Shown: positions 41,105 to 44,535 of the stretch, one piece after another
Position numbering within the stretch: the stretch's first letter is position 1
Layout: every line of letters starts with the position of its first letter
Source: Bacillota bacterium
Lineage (GTDB): Bacteria; Bacillota; Clostridia; Peptostreptococcales; Acidaminobacteraceae
Direction: 5' to 3'
Assembly: GCA_020161295.1 (NCBI GenBank)
Contig: JAIUOA010000019.1
Location: 1 to 44,535 of the forward strand
DNA: 44,535 nt
The notes under the pieces: generated by a model
The model's input: only the letters and a program-made list of their open reading frames with translations
The model's database searches: none
Told to the model about the DNA's origin: nothing
Made by a program: the position numbers and the translations under genes

Positions 41105-42213
41105 TGAAAATATTAGTTACTGGAGCAAAGGGATTTATTGCTAAGAATTTAATAGCAGAGCTTAGAAATAGAAAATATACCGATATATTTGAATTTGACA
41201 GAGAAACTGATATAACTCAGTTAGAAGAATTCTGTAAAGATACGGATTTTGTATTTCATCTAGCTGGCGTTAACCGTCCCAAAGAATCTTCAGAATTTAT
41301 GGAAGGCAACTTTGGTTTTACATCGCAATTATTAGAAATTCTTAAGAAGCATAACAATAAATGCCCAGTGATGATTTCTTCATCAATTCAAGCAAAACTT
41401 GAAAATCCTTATGGAGAAAGTAAAAAAGCAGGAGAAGATTTATTATTCTCATATTGTAAAGAAACTGAGGCTAGAGTTTTAGTTTATAGATTGCCGAATG
41501 TATTTGGTAAATGGTGCAAGCCTAATTATAACAGTGCGGTTGCAACATTTTGTCACAATATTGCTCGTGAACTTCCAGTACAAGTGAATGATCCTAGTAT
41601 CAAAATGAACCTTGTTTATATTGATGATTTAGTAAATGAACTTATTAATGCGCTTGAAGGAAACGAGTATAAAGAGGATATGTTTTGCATAGTTCCAATC
41701 GTACATTCCATAACCCTTGGAGAAATTGTTGAACTTATATACTCGTTTAAACAAAGCAGAGAAGATAGATCGGTACCAAATATGTCAGATGATTTTACAA
41801 GAAAACTCTACAGTACCTATTTGAGTTACTTGCCAGAAAATCAATTTAGTTATGATTTGAAGATGAATATTGATCATAGAGGTTCTTTTACAGAGTTTCT
41901 GAAAACACCTGATCGAGGTCAAGTTTCAGTTAATATTTCTAAACCTGGTATTACAAAAGGGAACCATTGGCATCATTCAAAAAATGAAAAATTCTTAGTG
42001 GTAAGTGGTAATGGCGTTATTCGTTTTAGAAGAATTGATTCTGAGGAAATTATTGAGTATTTCGTTAGTTGTGACAAGATGGTAGTGATTGATGTTCCTA
42101 CCGGTTATACACATAATATTGAAAATTACGGCGATAAAGATATGGTAACTATTATGTGGGCTAACGAATCATTTGATCCAAATAAACCAGATACTTACTA
42201 TTTGGAGGTGTAA
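41104..42213 (+). CDS. fnlB: Bifunctional reductase with cupin domain (FnlB/CapF/WbjC type)
   Basis: A 369-residue enzyme for the second step of UDP-L-FucNAc synthesis. The N-terminal SDR domain (ILVTGAKGFIAKNL; YGESKKAGEDLLF with YxxxK) reduces the 4-keto group. The C-terminal cupin domain (~250-369; GITKGNHWHHSKNEKFLV, metal-binding His) matches the epimerase half of CapF. Its start overlaps fnlA, and the next gene begins 3 bases behind its stop, so the three form a coupled block. Low GC throughout. Confidence 0.92.
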   Translation: MKILVTGAKGFIAKNLIAELRNRKYTDIFEFDRETDITQLEEFCKDTDFVFHLAGVNRPKESSEFMEGNFGFTSQLLEILKKHNNKCPVMISSSIQAKLENPYGESKKAGEDLLFSYCKETEARVLVYRLPNVFGKWCKPNYNSAVATFCHNIARELPVQVNDPSIKMNLVYIDDLVNELINALEGNEYKEDMFCIVPIVHSITLGEIVELIYSFKQSREDRSVPNMSDDFTRKLYSTYLSYLPENQFSYDLKMNIDHRGSFTEFLKTPDRGQVSVNISKPGITKGNHWHHSKNEKFLVVSGNGVIRFRRIDSEEIIEYFVSCDKMVVIDVPTGYTHNIENYGDKDMVTIMWANESFDPNKPDTYYLEV

Positions 42214-42216
42214 CTA

Positions 42217-43347
42217 ATGAAAAAATTAAAAGTAATGACAGTCGTTGGTACTAGACCTGAAATTATTAGGCTGTCAGCTGTAATAAGTAAACTTGAGGAA
42301 TCAGAAGCGATTGAGCATGTTCTGGTTCATACAGGACAGAATTATGACTATGAGCTCAATGAAGTTTTTTTCAATGACTTCAATTTGAAAAGACCTGATT
42401 ATTTTCTTAATGCTGCTACTGGTTCTGCAGTTGGAACTATAGGGAATATTCTAGTTAAGATAGATACAATTCTTGAAGAAGTGAAACCAGATGCCTTTCT
42501 AGTGCTCGGAGATACAAATAGCTGTTTATGTGCAATCGCAGCAAAGAGAAGACATATTCCGATTTTTCACATGGAAGCAGGGAACAGATGTTTTGATCAG
42601 AGAGTACCTGAAGAAACAAATAGAAAAATAGTAGATCATATTTCTGACATAAATCTTACCTACAGTGACATAGCTAGAGAATATCTATTAAGAGAAGGTC
42701 TTCCTGCAGACAGAATAATCAAAACGGGTAGTCCAATGTTTGAAGTTTTAAATTCAAGAAAAGATGACATTGAAAAATCAGATATAATTGAACGATTAGG
42801 CTTAGAAATCTGGAAATACTTTGTTGTTTCTGTGCATAGAGAAGAAAACATTAATTCAGATCAAAATTTTATGGATTTAGTTGAAAGTTTAAATACAATC
42901 GCAGAAATAAATCAAATGCCAATAATTCTGAGTACACATCCTAGAACAAGAAAAATGATAGAATCAAAAGGGATTGATTTTAATCCATTAATTATTATGA
43001 TGAAACCACTCAGTTTTATTGATTATGTCAAGTTGCAAAAATACTCAAAAGCTGTTTTAAGTGATAGTGGAACAATAAGTGAAGAATCTTCAATTCTTGG
43101 ATTTAAAGCACTGAATATACGACAAGCACATGAACGCCCTGAGGCAATGGAAGAAGCAGCTGTAATGATGGTTGGGCTTAAGACAGAAAGAATTCTTCGG
43201 GGACTTAATGTGTTAGAAAATCAAGATAAAGATATTTTGAGATTAGTGGACGATTATAGTGTGCCAAATGTATCAGATAAAGTGTTAAGAATTATTTTAT
43301 CGTATACCGATTACGTGAATAGGGTTGTCTGGGGAGTATTGGAATGA
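42217..43347 (+). CDS. fnlC: UDP-HexNAc 2-epimerase (FnlC/CapG/WbjD type)
   Basis: A 376-residue non-hydrolysing UDP-N-acetylglucosamine 2-epimerase family protein. Landmarks are TVVGTRPEIIRLSAVI, HTGQNYDYELNEVFF, the FHMEAGNRCFDQRVPEETNR loop, TGSPMFEVL, SVHREENI and SDSGTISEESSILG. In this operon it should perform the last step, inverting C2 of UDP-2-acetamido-2,6-dideoxy-L-talose to give UDP-N-acetyl-L-fucosamine. Directly behind fnlB. Its end overlaps the next glycosyltransferase gene by 4 bases (ATGA). Confidence 0.93.
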   Translation: MKKLKVMTVVGTRPEIIRLSAVISKLEESEAIEHVLVHTGQNYDYELNEVFFNDFNLKRPDYFLNAATGSAVGTIGNILVKIDTILEEVKPDAFLVLGDTNSCLCAIAAKRRHIPIFHMEAGNRCFDQRVPEETNRKIVDHISDINLTYSDIAREYLLREGLPADRIIKTGSPMFEVLNSRKDDIEKSDIIERLGLEIWKYFVVSVHREENINSDQNFMDLVESLNTIAEINQMPIILSTHPRTRKMIESKGIDFNPLIIMMKPLSFIDYVKLQKYSKAVLSDSGTISEESSILGFKALNIRQAHERPEAMEEAAVMMVGLKTERILRGLNVLENQDKDILRLVDDYSVPNVSDKVLRIILSYTDYVNRVVWGVLE

Positions 43348-44348
43348 GAATATTGGTTTTTGATGTTCCAGCAGAAAGAGGTGGAGCATTAACAATTTTA
43401 GAGCAATATTATGAAAAAGCAATAGTCGATAGTAAAAATGAATGGATATTTGTCATAAGCAAACCGGAATTAGAGTCTAAAAAAAATGTAAAAATTATTA
43501 ATTATCCCTGGGTAAAAAAAAGTTGGATGCATAGGCTGATTTTCGATATATTTGTCGCACATAAATTGGTAAGTAAATACAATATAGATGAAGTTATATC
43601 TTTACAAAACATTTTAATTCCTAATATTACGGTAAAACAGACATTATATGTACACCAATCGCTGCCTTTTATAGATTATAAATTTAGATTCTTGGAAAAT
43701 AAAAGTTTGTGGATTTATCAGAATATTATTGGTAATCTTATTTACATGTCTGTAAAAAAAGCTGATTGTATTCTAGTACAAACAAATTGGATGAAAAATG
43801 CTTGTTTAAAAAAAATTAATGTAGATGGTAATAAAATACTAGTTGTTACACCAGAAATCGGTATAAATGTTATGAGACATTTCAAACATAGTGAAGATAG
43901 TATAAGAACTTTTTTTTATCCTGCTGGAGCAAGTTACTATAAGAATCATCGTATTATAGTGGATGCATTCAATAAATTGAATGCAAAAGGTATCGATAAT
44001 ATTAAAGTTATTTTTACTTTGAAAGGAAATGAGAATGCTCACATTGCAGAGTTATACGAAACAACAAAATTGTGTCAACTTAACATAAACTTTATTGGAA
44101 GTTTAACTAAGGAAGAAGTTTTTAATCATTATTCAAAATCAGTTTTAATATTTCCATCATATATAGAAACCTTTGGTCTTCCATTACTTGAGGCTAAAAT
44201 GCATAATACCCCTATTTTGGCATCAGATTGTGAGTTTTCTCATGAAATATTAGAAGACTATAATAAAGTAGATTTTTTTAATCCTTTTGATTCAACAGAT
44301 TTAGTTTCAAAAATAATTGAATTAATAAAAAATAAAAGTAATGATTAA
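43344..44348 (+). CDS. Family 4 glycosyltransferase
   Basis: A 334-residue GT4-type glycosyltransferase with GT-B fold. The C-terminal nucleotide-sugar site holds the EX7E motif in SYIETFGLPLLEAKMHNTP, followed by ILASDCEFSHEIL. The N-terminal half (MRILVFDVPAERGGALTILEQYY) is the acceptor side. It overlaps fnlC by ATGA, so it belongs to the same transcript and probably adds a further sugar to the repeat unit. The 187 bases that follow to the right edge are AT-rich, with no supported feature. Confidence 0.88.
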   Translation: MRILVFDVPAERGGALTILEQYYEKAIVDSKNEWIFVISKPELESKKNVKIINYPWVKKSWMHRLIFDIFVAHKLVSKYNIDEVISLQNILIPNITVKQTLYVHQSLPFIDYKFRFLENKSLWIYQNIIGNLIYMSVKKADCILVQTNWMKNACLKKINVDGNKILVVTPEIGINVMRHFKHSEDSIRTFFYPAGASYYKNHRIIVDAFNKLNAKGIDNIKVIFTLKGNENAHIAELYETTKLCQLNINFIGSLTKEEVFNHYSKSVLIFPSYIETFGLPLLEAKMHNTPILASDCEFSHEILEDYNKVDFFNPFDSTDLVSKIIELIKNKSND

Positions 44349-44535
44349 ATGCTCCAATAGATATTTGAAAATACAACATATCATATTAATAGTCAACAAT
44401 GCTAAATAATTAGATATTTGAGACTCTTGCATAATTAACTCGATAATTTGAGAAAAAGGCTTAATCCTAAGTAACAGCACCGGCCATTCTTTTAAATTTC
44501 AAATTTTTCGTTGTTTATTATGCTGCCAGGAGCTC

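Noticed and set aside
44349..44535. Right-edge segment as a gene start or terminator
   Set aside because: No open frame with a ribosome binding site and no clear stem-loop before the window ends.

Overview
The window looks like a chromosomal segment of a low- to mid-GC Gram-positive anaerobe, most likely in the Clostridia. The evidence is strong AGGAGG ribosome binding sites, an LPXTG surface protein, an FMN-riboswitch-controlled rib operon, a YtvI-like permease, a TAXI-type TRAP transporter and several c-di-GMP enzymes. No rRNA, tRNA, CRISPR array or insertion sequence was found.

Layout. (1) 150-3767: a TAXI TRAP uptake system (lipoprotein receptor, DUF1850 protein, fused permease), ending in a bidirectional terminator. 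(2) 8658-3841, minus strand: a tightly coupled unit of zinc-ribbon membrane protein, radical SAM/SPASM enzyme, DGT-repeat protein with an N-terminal VTNSSSESF motif, and a 67-residue coiled coil, followed by an AI-2E/YtvI-type permease. I cannot match the first four genes to a known pathway; they are the best candidate for an undescribed system. (3) 8905-13511: a PAS/GGDEF/HD-GYP sensor and a membrane Ser/Thr kinase. (4) 13518-14073: a YefM/YoeB-type toxin-antitoxin pair with a readable promoter-operator. (5) 19049-14560, minus strand: FMN riboswitch with two terminators, ribD, ribE, a continuous ribBA-ribH fusion with an internal ribosome binding site, and a coupled HAD phosphatase. (6) 19053-25273: small MarR and membrane-protein operon, UPF0303 protein, diguanylate cyclase, Fic protein with an unknown partner, a frameshifted flavodoxin/ferredoxin gene and a PH-domain protein. 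(7) 25410-30627: LPXTG adhesin and a PAS-GGDEF protein.

(8) 30628-34542 is a rearranged region. An intact rpn gene and a 3' rpn fragment each lie between a complete minus-strand gene (DUF2238 protein; Ser/Thr kinase) and a duplicated copy of that gene's 3' end. Both rpn copies keep an in-frame internal ribosome binding site and ATG that would give a short C-terminal protein, as in the intragenic antitoxins described for Rpn nucleases.

(9) 34714-35470: a very short transcription unit (promoter, 25-codon ORF, hairpin) and a GIY-YIG protein. (10) 35635-44348: an envelope polysaccharide cluster with aminotransferase, priming glycosyl-phosphate transferase, a 434-base AT-rich gap, then very AT-rich genes for UDP-N-acetyl-L-fucosamine synthesis (FnlA, FnlB, FnlC types), a WbuB-like transferase, a second glycosyltransferase and a FemAB/GNAT-like protein. 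The composition change near 37.2-37.4 kb suggests a replaced or imported serotype-like cassette. The cluster may continue past the right edge.
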